From assembly GCA_011525845.1 (NCBI GenBank), contig WYBP01000023.1:109964-173963 (forward strand): DNA of 64,000 nucleotides, read 5' to 3'. Each line of letters opens with the position of its first letter. The first letter of the stretch is position 1. The notes beneath the pieces were generated by a model. It was given only the letters and a program-made list of their open reading frames with translations, had not been told where the DNA came from and did not search any database. The translations under genes were made by a program, and so were the position numbers. Shown in pieces: positions 1-8,722 of this stretch. Source of the stretch: Gemmatimonadaceae bacterium. Lineage in GTDB: Bacteria; Gemmatimonadota; Gemmatimonadetes; Gemmatimonadales; Gemmatimonadaceae.

Positions 1-2
1 TC

Positions 3-932
3 GGGCAGAAGGGGGAGATCGACCTCAAGCCGGTCCGGCTCGACGAACTCGTGCTCGGCCTCAATGTGATGCTCGGCCGGCTGCTCCCCGAGTCGATTGC
101 GCTGCATGTCGTCCACCGCCAGAGCGCGACCGCCATCGTGGACCGGACCGCGGTGGAGCAGTCGCTCGTGAACCTGGCGACCAACGCGCGCGACGCGATG
201 CCGGACGGCGGGACGCTCTCGATCTCGGTGTCCCGGCAATCGCTCGACCTGGTGACCGCGGCGCGCCTCGGACTCGCCGAGGCGGGGAGCTACGCCTGCC
301 TAGAGGTGACGGACTCCGGCACGGGGATGGATGCGGCGACACGGGCGCGCGTGTTCGAGCCCTTCTTCACCACCAAGGGCCCGGACCGCGGCACGGGGCT
401 GGGCCTGGCCATGGTCTACAGCCTCACGCGCCGGCAGGGGGGTGGGGTGGAGATCGAATCGGTGCTCGGACGCGGGACCACGGTCCGGCTCTTCTTCCGG
501 CTCGCACCCGACGCACCGCCACTCGACGCCGCGCCCGCGCCGGTGGCGCTCGCCCCGTCGCGGGGAGGCTCCCTGCTCGTGGTCGAGGACGAGCGGATCG
601 TGCGGGAGACCACCACGCGCGTGCTCGCGCGCGCCGGATACACCGTGACCGCGGTGGAGAACGGCGCGGCGGCGCTCGAGCTGCTGCGGGAGCGCGCGGG
701 CGCCTTCGACCTGATCATCTCGGACGTGGTCATGCCGGGCCTGAGCGGGTACCGGCTCGTGGCCGAGGCCCGGGCGTCGGGCGTGAAGGCGCCGTTCATC
801 CTCACCAGCGGACACACCGAGCACCCGGACGTGGGCCCGTCGCCCGAGGGCGTGCCCTTCCTCGCCAAGCCCTGGAGCTCGGCCGACCTGCTCTCCCTCG
901 TGCGCTCCACCCTGGACGCGCCGGGGTCCTAG
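3..932 (+). CDS. Hybrid sensor histidine kinase, C-terminal part (ATPase + receiver)
   Basis: The reading frame is open from base 3, so the true start lies before the window and the sensor and phosphoacceptor-His regions are missing. What remains is a HATPase_c domain with an N box (NLATNARDAMPDGG), a G1 box (DSGTGMD), an F box (FEPFFTTK) and a G2 box (GTGLGLAMVYSL), followed by a linker and a response-regulator receiver domain. The receiver carries the acidic pair (VVEDE), the probable phospho-accepting Asp in LIISDVVMPG, and the conserved Lys in FLAKPW. It would phosphorylate itself on a lost His and pass the phosphate to its own receiver. No output domain follows, so a separate partner is expected. 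The family is clear; the stimulus cannot be inferred. Confidence 0.9.
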   Translation, partial: GQKGEIDLKPVRLDELVLGLNVMLGRLLPESIALHVVHRQSATAIVDRTAVEQSLVNLATNARDAMPDGGTLSISVSRQSLDLVTAARLGLAEAGSYACLEVTDSGTGMDAATRARVFEPFFTTKGPDRGTGLGLAMVYSLTRRQGGGVEIESVLGRGTTVRLFFRLAPDAPPLDAAPAPVALAPSRGGSLLVVEDERIVRETTTRVLARAGYTVTAVENGAAALELLRERAGAFDLIISDVVMPGLSGYRLVAEARASGVKAPFILTSGHTEHPDVGPSPEGVPFLAKPWSSADLLSLVRSTLDAPGS

Positions 933-967
933 CGGCGCGTCGTACACCTTCCGCAGAATTGACAGCC

Positions 968-1816
968 ATGCCCTCTCTCGCGCCCTTCCATCCGCAGGTG
1001 GTCCACTTCGCCATCGCGCTCCTGCTCGTGGGCGTGGCGTTCCGCTGGATCGCCCTCAGCGGCAAGCTGAAGTTCACCGGCCCCGCGGCCACGACCCTCC
1101 TCGTCCTCGGGACGATCGCCGCGGCGGTCTCCGTGCGGTCGGGTGACGACGCCCACGGACCCGTGGAGCGCATCCCCGGCGTGCGTGCCGCGGTGATCGA
1201 GCACGAGGAGCTCGGCGAGATGACCAGGAACATCTTCCTCGGCGTGGCCGCGCTCGAACTCCTCGCCCTCGCGTTCGCGCGCGGCGGGGGCACGGCGCGC
1301 TACGCCAAGCTCGTGCGCGTGGGCTCGGGCGTGGTCGGCCTGGTCGGGGCGTTCTACCTGTACGAGGCGGCCGAGCATGGGGGCGAGCTGGTCTACAACT
1401 ACGCCGGCGGTCCCGGACTCCGGCGCGGCGAGCCGGCGGATGTCGAGCGGCTCCTGGTCGCGGGGCTCTACCAGCAGGCGATGGCCGACCGGGGCGCGGG
1501 CAACGGTGACGGTGCGGCGCGCCTGATCGGCGAGCTCGCGGTGCGCAACCCGGCGGACACGACGATCCAGCTCCTGCGCGTCGAGTCGCTCCTGCTCGAC
1601 GCCCGGGACCCCGCCGCCGCGCTGCAGGCCGTGCGCGCGGTCGGCGTGGACCCATCCGTCGCGCGCCTGGCCACGCGCAAGGCCTCGCTCACGGCGGACA
1701 TCTTCCTCGCGATGGGGGCACCGGACAGCGCCCGTGCCGCGCTCGCCCCCGTGGTGGAGGCGTTCCCGCAGAACACCCGACTCAAGGCGCGGCTGGACTC
1801 CCTCGCTCCGCGGTGA
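968..1816 (+). CDS. DUF2231-type membrane protein with helical C-terminal tail
   Basis: This 282-residue protein opens with HPQVVHFAIALLLVG, the hallmark of the DUF2231 membrane family, and has about four hydrophobic segments (near residues 8-27, 39-56, 82-100 and 112-130). A conserved His-Gly-Gly and Tyr-rich stretch (HGGELVYNYAGG) follows the last one. The remaining 130 or so residues are Ala/Leu/Arg-rich and probably helical, perhaps TPR-like (repeated LLVAGLYQQAM and LLRVESLLLDA patterns). An in-frame TTG lies 9 bases upstream, but ATG at 968 is preferred. DUF2231 proteins are inner-membrane proteins of uncertain role, so no function is assigned. Confidence 0.75.
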   Translation: MPSLAPFHPQVVHFAIALLLVGVAFRWIALSGKLKFTGPAATTLLVLGTIAAAVSVRSGDDAHGPVERIPGVRAAVIEHEELGEMTRNIFLGVAALELLALAFARGGGTARYAKLVRVGSGVVGLVGAFYLYEAAEHGGELVYNYAGGPGLRRGEPADVERLLVAGLYQQAMADRGAGNGDGAARLIGELAVRNPADTTIQLLRVESLLLDARDPAAALQAVRAVGVDPSVARLATRKASLTADIFLAMGAPDSARAALAPVVEAFPQNTRLKARLDSLAPR

Positions 1817-1849
1817 CGATGCACCGGAGCCCGGCCTGACCTGCTCCCC

Positions 1850-3082
1850 GTGAGAAGTCCCGCGATCCAGGTCCTCCTGGCGCTCGGCGTCGGGTTGGCC
1901 ATCGGCACGGGGCTGGCCGAGTCCGGCCACACGGGAACGGCGGGCATCGTCGGGTTCGCCGATGTGGTGGGCACCCTCTGGATCAACGCGATCCGGATGA
2001 CGGTCATCCCGCTCGTCGCGACGCTCACGATCACTTCCGTCGCCACGAGCGGCGCGAGCGCTGAGCTCCGGCGCGCCGGGACGAAGGCGGTCGGCATATT
2101 CGTCGCACTCCTCGTCGCCGGCGGGGTGCTGGCGATGGTCACGGCGCAGATCTCGTTCGCGGGCTTCGCGCTCCCGCCGGACGTCGCCGAGGCCGCCCGC
2201 GCGATGGCATCCCCCACGTCCTCGACGGCCGCCATGCCGTCCCTCACGGAGCGCCTGCTCGAGATCATCCCGGCGAACCCCATCCGTGCCGCGGTGGACG
2301 GCGCACTCCTCCCCGTGGTCGTCTTCGCGCTGGTGCTCGGCTTCGCGCTCAAGGCGGTGGCCGCCGAACGGCGGGACGCGGTGATCGAGGTGTTGCGTGG
2401 CGTCGCGGACGCGATGCTCGTGCTGGTGGGATGGGTCGTCGCGCTGGCCCCGCTCGGCGTGTTCGGGCTCGCCCTCGCGCTGGGCGCGCGGCTCGGCGTC
2501 TCCTCCGTGGGCGCCCTCGCGCACTACATCGCCACGCTCGCCGTGACGCTGGTCATCTTCACGGCGCTGCTCTATCCGCTGGTCGTCGCGTTCGGGCGGC
2601 TCCCGCTGCGGCGCTTCGCCGCAGCCGCGGCCCCGGCGCAGGCGCTGGCGTTCGGCGCCCGCTCGTCGCTCGCGGCGCTGCCCCTCCTGATCGCCGAGGC
2701 GCGGGACTCGCTGAAGCTCGGCCAGACCGCCACGGGCTTCGTGCTCCCGCTCGCCGTCTCGGTCTTCCGGGTGAACGTGCCGATGGCGTGGATCGTGGGT
2801 GTGGTCTTCCTCGGGAAGCTGTACGGCATCCCGATCACCGAGGCCCAGCTCGCGATGCTCGTGGTCACCTCCACGCTGATCAGCTTCAGCGTGCCGGGGA
2901 TCCCGTCGGCGAGCCTCTTCCTGCTGGCGCCCGTGCTGGTGGACCTCGGATTGCCCGCGGAGGGCGTGGGGCTCCTGATCGCCGTGGACGTCATCCCCGA
3001 CATGTTCAAGACGCTGGCGAACGTGACCTCGCACCTGGCGTCGGCGGTGCTCGTCTCGGAACGGGTGGACTTGCCGGGCTGA
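1850..3082 (+). CDS. Dicarboxylate/amino acid:cation symporter (DAACS/SDF family)
   Basis: The 410-residue polytopic membrane protein matches the sodium/proton:dicarboxylate (glutamate/C4-dicarboxylate) symporter family in length and motifs. A Ser-rich re-entrant loop is seen in ALAFGARSSLAALP, the family's LPL-x-V-S-x-N transport region in LPLAVSVFRVNVP, the second hairpin in ISFSVPGIPSASLF, and the final helix in DVIPDMFKTLANVTSH, where Asp and Asn contact substrate and cation. It probably imports acidic amino acids or C4-dicarboxylates across the inner membrane. The start is GTG. The transported substrate cannot be read from the sequence; the canonical SSSAATLP loop is altered to RSSLAALP. 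Confidence 0.87.
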   Translation: MRSPAIQVLLALGVGLAIGTGLAESGHTGTAGIVGFADVVGTLWINAIRMTVIPLVATLTITSVATSGASAELRRAGTKAVGIFVALLVAGGVLAMVTAQISFAGFALPPDVAEAARAMASPTSSTAAMPSLTERLLEIIPANPIRAAVDGALLPVVVFALVLGFALKAVAAERRDAVIEVLRGVADAMLVLVGWVVALAPLGVFGLALALGARLGVSSVGALAHYIATLAVTLVIFTALLYPLVVAFGRLPLRRFAAAAAPAQALAFGARSSLAALPLLIAEARDSLKLGQTATGFVLPLAVSVFRVNVPMAWIVGVVFLGKLYGIPITEAQLAMLVVTSTLISFSVPGIPSASLFLLAPVLVDLGLPAEGVGLLIAVDVIPDMFKTLANVTSHLASAVLVSERVDLPG

Positions 3083-3126
3083 GCCCGGGGGGTCACTCTT
3101 GGGGTCTCCCGTGCCGCGGGGGGACC

Positions 3127-6100
3127 TTGGAGTCTGCCGAGGAGCGTCGGCTGGCGACAGCGCTTGCGGACCGATACCGCCTGGACCGAGAACTCGGCCG
3201 CGGCGGTTGGGGGGTCGTGTACCTCGCGCAGGACCTGCGGCACCATCGGCCGGTGGCGATCAAGGTGATGGAGGTGGGCACCGGGGCGCTGGCCACGCGC
3301 GAACGGATGCGGCGCGAGATCGAGCTCGAGGCGAACCTCGACCACCCTCACATCGTCCCCCTCTTCGACTCCGGCGAGGCGGGAGACTCCCGCATCTACT
3401 TCGTGATGCCGTTCGTGGACGGGGAGTCCCTCCAGCAGCGGATCGCGAGGGAGAAGCAGCTCCCGGTGATCGATGCGGTCAGGATCGCTCGCGATGTCGC
3501 CGAGGCCCTGCAGCACGCGCATGCCCGCGGCGTGATCCACCGTGACGTCAAGCCGGCGAACATCCTGCTGTCGTCGGGGAGTGCGCGCGTCGCCGACTTC
3601 GGCATCGCGCGTGCGATCCACGGGCCGCTCTTCCTGCAGAAGACGGGCTGGGACACCACGCACGGCGTGCAGGTGGGGACCGCAGCATACATGGCGCCCG
3701 AGCAGGAGGCGGGCGACCGTTCGGTCGACGGCCGAGCCGACCAGTACTCGCTCGGATGCGTGCTCTACGAGATGCTGACCGGCAGACCGCCGTTCGATGC
3801 GAGTTCCCGGGTGGGCCTCGCGGCACGGCACGCGATGGATCCCGTGCCGAGCGTCCGCACCGTGCGGCCGAGCGTGCCAGCGGCACTCGAGGCGATCCTC
3901 TGCCGGGCGCTGGAGAAGCTGCCGGCGGAGCGATTCGAGGACGCCGGCGCGATGGCGGCGGCGCTGGAGGACGTCCTGCACGGCGCGTCCGGTGCAGTCA
4001 CGCCCAGCGGCAGCACGCTCGTTCCCCGGGCCGACGGCACCCGCCGGCGGACGCTCCTGCTGGCGGTCGGCGGCGCCGCGCTGCTGACGGCCCTCGCGTC
4101 CTACGCGATCATCGACGTCGTGCGAGGCCCGCCGGCCGTGGCAGCGGACACGAGTGCCCTGCTCCTCTTCGGTCTGGAGGGCGACTCCGCTGCCACCCAC
4201 GGCGCCGACGAGCAGGTGCGTCGCGCGATCGCGCGGTGGGACGGTCTCCGGCTCGTCGACGTGTTCGCGGTGCGAGAGGCGCTGGGCGGCCGGGCGGTCA
4301 CGACGCCGATCGCCCGGCGCGTGTCGCGCGAGCTGGGGGCGGGCCGTTTCCTCAGAGGATCGATCACGGTCACGGAGAGCGGTACGATGCTCCAAGTCGC
4401 GCTGGCGGACGTCGACCCGGCCGTGGGGGTCCTCGCCGAGCGCACCGAGCGGCTGCCATTCGACGCCGACGCTCGGGACTCGATCATCGAGTCTGTCGTC
4501 GACCGCCTGCTGGTCCGGGCACCACCCGTGAGCGGGTGGTCCCCCCGCCGGTCGGACACGCGCTCCCTGCCGGCCGTGCAGCACTTCGTGCGCGGACGCA
4601 CGGCCGTGAACGCGTGGGCGCTCGACTCCGCGGCGGCGGCCTTCGACCTCGCGTGGCGGAGCGACCCGCGGTTCGCCGAGGCAGCGCTCTGGGTCGCGCT
4701 CACGAGGTTCTGGCTGAACGACGACGCGAGCTCCTGGCGCCTCGCCGCGCACGCCGCGGTCCGCGACTCCTCTGCGCTCGGCGCGTTCCGCGCCGCCGAG
4801 GCGCGCGCACTCCTCGAGTATCTCGACGGCGACATCGCCCGCGCCTGTCGGTGGTGGGACGCGCAGACGACGCGGGACATCTACTCGTTCGTCGCGTGGT
4901 ACAGCGCGGCGGTCTGCCACGACCGAGACGACCACGTCGTGCGCGACCCACGCTCGCCCTCGGGGTGGCGTTTCCGCGGCAGCTACCACTCCGCGCTCCA
5001 GCAGTATCTCCGCGCGTTCCAGCTGATGCCCTCCATCCACAAGGGGCTGCGCGCCGCCTCCTTCGAGCGACTGCGCACGTTGCTCTACGTGAGCGTGAAC
5101 TCGATGCGCGTCGGCACGAGCACCGAGGCAGCGGGGCAGTTCCTCGCGAGCGCGTCGCTGCACGATGACACGCTCGTCTTCATCCCGTATCCTGCCGAGT
5201 TGGTCTTCCGAGCGGATCACGCGATCGCCGCCGCGCAGAGCGATCGCGCCGGCGCGGTGGTCCGCCGCCAGCGCGAGCTGTTCCGTGACCTCACCATCGC
5301 CTGGCTCTCGACCGATCCGACGAGCATCGACGCGCACGAGGCGCAGGCGCTCGCCCTGCAGCTGCTCGGGGACCCCACCGCGCTCGACACGCTCGACAAG
5401 GCCGTCGCGCTGGCGCGTACGCCGGAGGAACGGGCCAACCTCGCCGGCACGGAGGTCTGGGTGCGGGTGCGGTTCGCCATCCCGGACGATCGCACGAGCC
5501 TGCGGGCCTCCAGACTGGCGGCCGACACGGCGCTGCGGCTCGTGCCGCTCACCGCGCCGCACGGTTCCCGGGGGGATCGCGTGCGCGCGAGCCTGGCGGC
5601 GCTCATCGGGAGGGTCGCGGACGTGCGCCGCCTCGCGTCGACCCGTGCGTCCCGGATGGCGACTGTCCTACCAGCACCCGCGGCGGCGGCGGCGGCTGAG
5701 TTGGAGCTCTGGTCCGCCTTCGGCGGGCCGCGCGACACGCTGACGGCGATGGCGGAGCGGGTCGACTCGTTGATCACGCGGCTGGTGCCGCGGGAGGACT
5801 TGGCGAGGGCGCGGTCCGTCGCGTTCGCGCGGAGCGTGCGCCTGGCCTGGCCGGACGGCGGACTGCCCGCCCGAGTCGCCGCCTATGTGGAGGACGACTA
5901 CCTCGTGCCCGCCCTCGCCGCCGACCTCGCGAAGGACACGCTGGCCGTGCGGCGCGGCCTCACGGCTCTGCGCGCACTGCGGCAGCAGTTCCCCCCTCGC
6001 TCGGTGTCCTATGATGCGCTGCTGCCCGAGGCCGCGCTCCTCGCGCGCTACGAGGGGCCCGCCTCGGCGATCATGTGGCTCGACGAGGCCCTCGCCTTCG

Positions 6101-6300
6101 TGCGCACCTCACCCCCCGACTTCGACCCCACGAACGCTGCGGCCCTCGTCCGCCTCATGGCGCTGCGCGCCGAGCTCGCCGGCGCCGTCGGCGACGACGC
6201 CACCGCGCGCCGCTGGGCCGCGGCGGTGGTCGAGCTCTGGCAGGATGGCGACGACGCGGTGCAGCCGCTCGTACGGCGCATGCGGGTCCTCAGCAGGTAG
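3127..6300 (+). CDS. Membrane-anchored Ser/Thr protein kinase with TPR-like C-terminal region
   Basis: About 1057 residues. An N-terminal Hanks-type kinase has a glycine loop (GRGGWGVV, about residues 24-31), catalytic Lys46 in VAIK, HRDVKPAN (Asp about 140), DFG (about 157) and an APE-like segment (MAPEQ, about 190). A single hydrophobic helix near residues 308-333 anchors it in the inner membrane. The long remaining part is Ala/Arg-rich and helical, with TPR-like repeats (FVRGRTAVNAWALDSAAAAFDLAW and neighbours). The open frame extends upstream into the symporter gene, but the kinase fold begins just after TTG 3127, which follows a G-rich stretch and lies beyond the symporter stop. This architecture is common in Gemmatimonadota and Acidobacteria. 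Substrates are unknown. Confidence 0.88.
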   Translation: MESAEERRLATALADRYRLDRELGRGGWGVVYLAQDLRHHRPVAIKVMEVGTGALATRERMRREIELEANLDHPHIVPLFDSGEAGDSRIYFVMPFVDGESLQQRIAREKQLPVIDAVRIARDVAEALQHAHARGVIHRDVKPANILLSSGSARVADFGIARAIHGPLFLQKTGWDTTHGVQVGTAAYMAPEQEAGDRSVDGRADQYSLGCVLYEMLTGRPPFDASSRVGLAARHAMDPVPSVRTVRPSVPAALEAILCRALEKLPAERFEDAGAMAAALEDVLHGASGAVTPSGSTLVPRADGTRRRTLLLAVGGAALLTALASYAIIDVVRGPPAVAADTSALLLFGLEGDSAATHGADEQVRRAIARWDGLRLVDVFAVREALGGRAVTTPIARRVSRELGAGRFLRGSITVTESGTMLQVALADVDPAVGVLAERTERLPFDADARDSIIESVVDRLLVRAPPVSGWSPRRSDTRSLPAVQHFVRGRTAVNAWALDSAAAAFDLAWRSDPRFAEAALWVALTRFWLNDDASSWRLAAHAAVRDSSALGAFRAAEARALLEYLDGDIARACRWWDAQTTRDIYSFVAWYSAAVCHDRDDHVVRDPRSPSGWRFRGSYHSALQQYLRAFQLMPSIHKGLRAASFERLRTLLYVSVNSMRVGTSTEAAGQFLASASLHDDTLVFIPYPAELVFRADHAIAAAQSDRAGAVVRRQRELFRDLTIAWLSTDPTSIDAHEAQALALQLLGDPTALDTLDKAVALARTPEERANLAGTEVWVRVRFAIPDDRTSLRASRLAADTALRLVPLTAPHGSRGDRVRASLAALIGRVADVRRLASTRASRMATVLPAPAAAAAAELELWSAFGGPRDTLTAMAERVDSLITRLVPREDLARARSVAFARSVRLAWPDGGLPARVAAYVEDDYLVPALAADLAKDTLAVRRGLTALRALRQQFPPRSVSYDALLPEAALLARYEGPASAIMWLDEALAFVRTSPPDFDPTNAAALVRLMALRAELAGAVGDDATARRWAAAVVELWQDGDDAVQPLVRRMRVLSR

Positions 6301-6332
6301 CCGGTCCCCCAACGCTCCTCAAGGAGGAGTCC

Positions 6333-7685
6333 ATGTCTCACCGCTCCGCATTGGCACTCTGGCTGATCCCACCGCTGATCGCGCTCGGCGCGTGCGACCG
6401 TCTCACGGCGCGCTCGGTGTACCAGCTGGACGGCAAGTTCGCGGACGTCGGACCCAACCCCGAGTGCCCGCACGACTACGCGCCGCTCGCGGTGGCGACG
6501 ACGGATGGCCCGAGCACCGGCCCGGTCCGCGTCTCGCCACCGGTCGGGTCCGCGCAGTCCCCCGCGGCCGCCGCCCTCGGCGTCGGCGTGGTCGCCATCC
6601 GATTCAGGACGGGCGTCCCGGAGTTCCACGATTGTCAGCGCCTCCTGGTTCGCCAGGGCGGCTCGTTCGAGTTCGGGCCACTCGCCGCGATCTTCGCGCT
6701 CGACTCGATCGAGTCGTCGAATGACACGGCCTTCTCGCGTCCGACCGTCGTCGGGCTCGTCTACAAGCCCGAAGCTGAGGCCTATCAGCCGCTCCGTCTC
6801 GAGTCCGTATTCAGCTGCGTGGTGCTGTATCGCCAGCCGCCCCGACGGATGGTACGCGGCTGGATGGTCGCGCGATCGAAGCCGGAGGATTGCCTCGGCT
6901 CGGTCGCACCGTCGGAACTGGCCGTCGCCCGGCATCTCAAGGTCAAGATCCTGCCTTGGCCCGACCACATGGACGCCACGGACGTGCCACCCGTCGCCCG
7001 GTGGGACTTCAGCCGATCGGGCGTCCACTACGTCGGCATCCGCTGCGGCGGACACTGGTGCGAGGTCGGCCCGCGACTCGGCAGCAGCGATACGTTCGAC
7101 TCTTCCGAGGACTACGACGATCCGAACTGGAAGAGCCCGCGGCCGCGTCGCAATGTCCGCGTGAAGGGGTGGTACGATGAGCAACAGCTGGCCACGTACA
7201 CCACCGCGGGGCTGGGACCACCGCTCCCCGACGTCGGCACCGTGATCCCCACCGCGGGCCTCGACTCACTCCACGAGCCGACCTACGAGGACGGCACGTG
7301 GATGCAGGTGGCGCAGGTGAACATGCGCCCCTCGGCGGGCCCGTACGCCGCGTCCTTCAACTTCTACGGGGACCCGGGCCCACCGCCTCGGGCCCGACAC
7401 GCGTCGCTGGCGTTGTGCCGCGACGGCACGGGGCGATGCCGGCCCGAACCGCCGTTCACGTCGTTCGACGCCACCGAGTGCACGGGAAGCGATGGAGGGG
7501 AGAGTTGGATCGCGCGCGTCAGCAGTGAAACGGGACCGCCGAAGTACTTCTGTGTGCTGTTCCGCAAGCACCCGGCCGGCTTCCACGTCCCGAACGTCGT
7601 GCGGTGGAGGTGGCGCGCGGACGACGAGACGATCTGGGTCAGCTGCCCCGCCGGCTGCTGCGAGGTCAACGCGAAGAAGCGCTGA
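6333..7685 (+). CDS. Hypothetical lipoprotein, Cys-rich
   Basis: The 450-residue protein starts at an ATG with a strong AAGGAGG ribosome-binding site 5-12 bases upstream. It opens with a hydrophobic signal peptide ending in the lipobox IALGAC, so the mature protein should be lipidated at Cys near residue 20. The body contains many paired Cys residues (FSCVVLY, GIRCGGHWCEV, LALCRDGTGRC, VSCPAGCCEV), which suggests disulfide bonding outside the inner membrane. It begins 33 bases after the kinase gene on the same strand and may be co-transcribed with it. I recognise no family. Confidence 0.75.
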   Translation: MSHRSALALWLIPPLIALGACDRLTARSVYQLDGKFADVGPNPECPHDYAPLAVATTDGPSTGPVRVSPPVGSAQSPAAAALGVGVVAIRFRTGVPEFHDCQRLLVRQGGSFEFGPLAAIFALDSIESSNDTAFSRPTVVGLVYKPEAEAYQPLRLESVFSCVVLYRQPPRRMVRGWMVARSKPEDCLGSVAPSELAVARHLKVKILPWPDHMDATDVPPVARWDFSRSGVHYVGIRCGGHWCEVGPRLGSSDTFDSSEDYDDPNWKSPRPRRNVRVKGWYDEQQLATYTTAGLGPPLPDVGTVIPTAGLDSLHEPTYEDGTWMQVAQVNMRPSAGPYAASFNFYGDPGPPPRARHASLALCRDGTGRCRPEPPFTSFDATECTGSDGGESWIARVSSETGPPKYFCVLFRKHPAGFHVPNVVRWRWRADDETIWVSCPAGCCEVNAKKR

Positions 7686-7695
7686 CCCCCACAGG

Positions 7696-8613
7696 CTAGG
7701 GAACGCGTGCCACTCCGCTCCGGGGATCGAACGTGGCCCCGGACGGCAGCACGTGCATGCTCACGCCCGTCGCGCCGAGGACCCCGGCGCCGGCGGGCGT
7801 GACCCCTGCGCGACGCGCGTCATAGACCACCACGACGCTCGCACCGCGCACCACCCAGGTCCCGTCGGGACGCACGACGAGGGCCGTCGACTCATCGATC
7901 CCGACGCCCAGGTGCGGCTCCCGCTCCAGCACGAGACTGATGAGCCGATTGTGCCGCCGCCGGCGCAGGAAGTGCTGGTCGATGATCACATCGTCGATGA
8001 GCGCGAAGCCGTCCGCGGTCACGACGTTGTCCCGCGCGATGGTCCCCCAGGCGAGCGTCGAATCGGGACGCGTGCCCCCGGGGTGCCGTTCGTCCCCCGT
8101 GATCATCACCGCCGACATCACCGCGGCGCCGGCCGAGGTGCCGCCGATGACCGCGCCCGCCGCGTAACGCGCCTTGATCGCCCGCTCGGTGCGGGTCCCG
8201 CGCAGCACGCCCGCGAGCCGACCCTGGTCCCCTCCGCCGAACCAGACGCCCGTGGCATCGTCGAGCAGTCGCACGATCGAATCCGCGTCCGCCTGCTCCC
8301 GCGTGATCCAGACGTTCCGTGCGGTGGCGCCGAGCGCCCGCAGGTCGGCGGCCTTCTCCTCCCCGCTCGTGGCGCCGGAGGCGCTGGCCATGGCGAAGAC
8401 GAGGATCCGCGCCTTCCCCTTCCCGCCCGCGAGATCGACGAACTCCTGCACGAGCGCCGGTGGCTGCGGTCCGCCGCCGACGATGTAGAGCGTGCCGCGC
8501 GGCGTCGGCGCCTGCGCGCCGCCAACTCCCGCGAGCGCGACCGCCGTTGCGACCACCGTGAGGACGCAACAAGCCGCGCGCGTCAGGGAACTCCGGACGG
8601 ATCGACGGGTCAT
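7696..8613 (-). CDS. Exported cyanophycinase-like peptidase (S51 family)
   Basis: The 305-residue protein has a hydrophobic signal region (about residues 12-33, ending GAQA), then an S51 fold. The nucleophile elbow GGTSAGA places the catalytic Ser at residue 160. The cyanophycinase signature DQHFLRRRRHNRL follows at about 212, and the fold begins with TLYIVGGG. Cyanophycinases hydrolyse beta-Asp-Arg bonds of the storage polymer cyanophycin; related enzymes cut isoaspartyl or Asp-X dipeptides. Because this copy appears to be secreted and no cyanophycin synthetase is in the window, extracellular scavenging is more likely than storage turnover. It converges with the preceding lipoprotein gene. 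Confidence 0.85.
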   Translation of the reverse strand: MTRRSVRSSLTRAACCVLTVVATAVALAGVGGAQAPTPRGTLYIVGGGPQPPALVQEFVDLAGGKGKARILVFAMASASGATSGEEKAADLRALGATARNVWITREQADADSIVRLLDDATGVWFGGGDQGRLAGVLRGTRTERAIKARYAAGAVIGGTSAGAAVMSAVMITGDERHPGGTRPDSTLAWGTIARDNVVTADGFALIDDVIIDQHFLRRRRHNRLISLVLEREPHLGVGIDESTALVVRPDGTWVVRGASVVVVYDARRAGVTPAGAGVLGATGVSMHVLPSGATFDPRSGVARVP

Positions 8614-8722
8614 GAACGGGAGTCTATCGCTCGCGGGAACGCGCGTCCATCAGGTGCGCAACCTTGCCGCCCCGCGCCCCGCGAGCGAAGCTTGCAACAA
8701 CCAATCAGGGGGTCGACGCACC

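Noticed and set aside
929..6300. Very long open frames on the minus strand and an extra-long plus frame starting at 2431
   Set aside because: They are shadows of GC-rich coding genes: Arg/Gly/His-rich composition, no domains, and overlap with recognised genes. The kinase is taken to begin at 3127.
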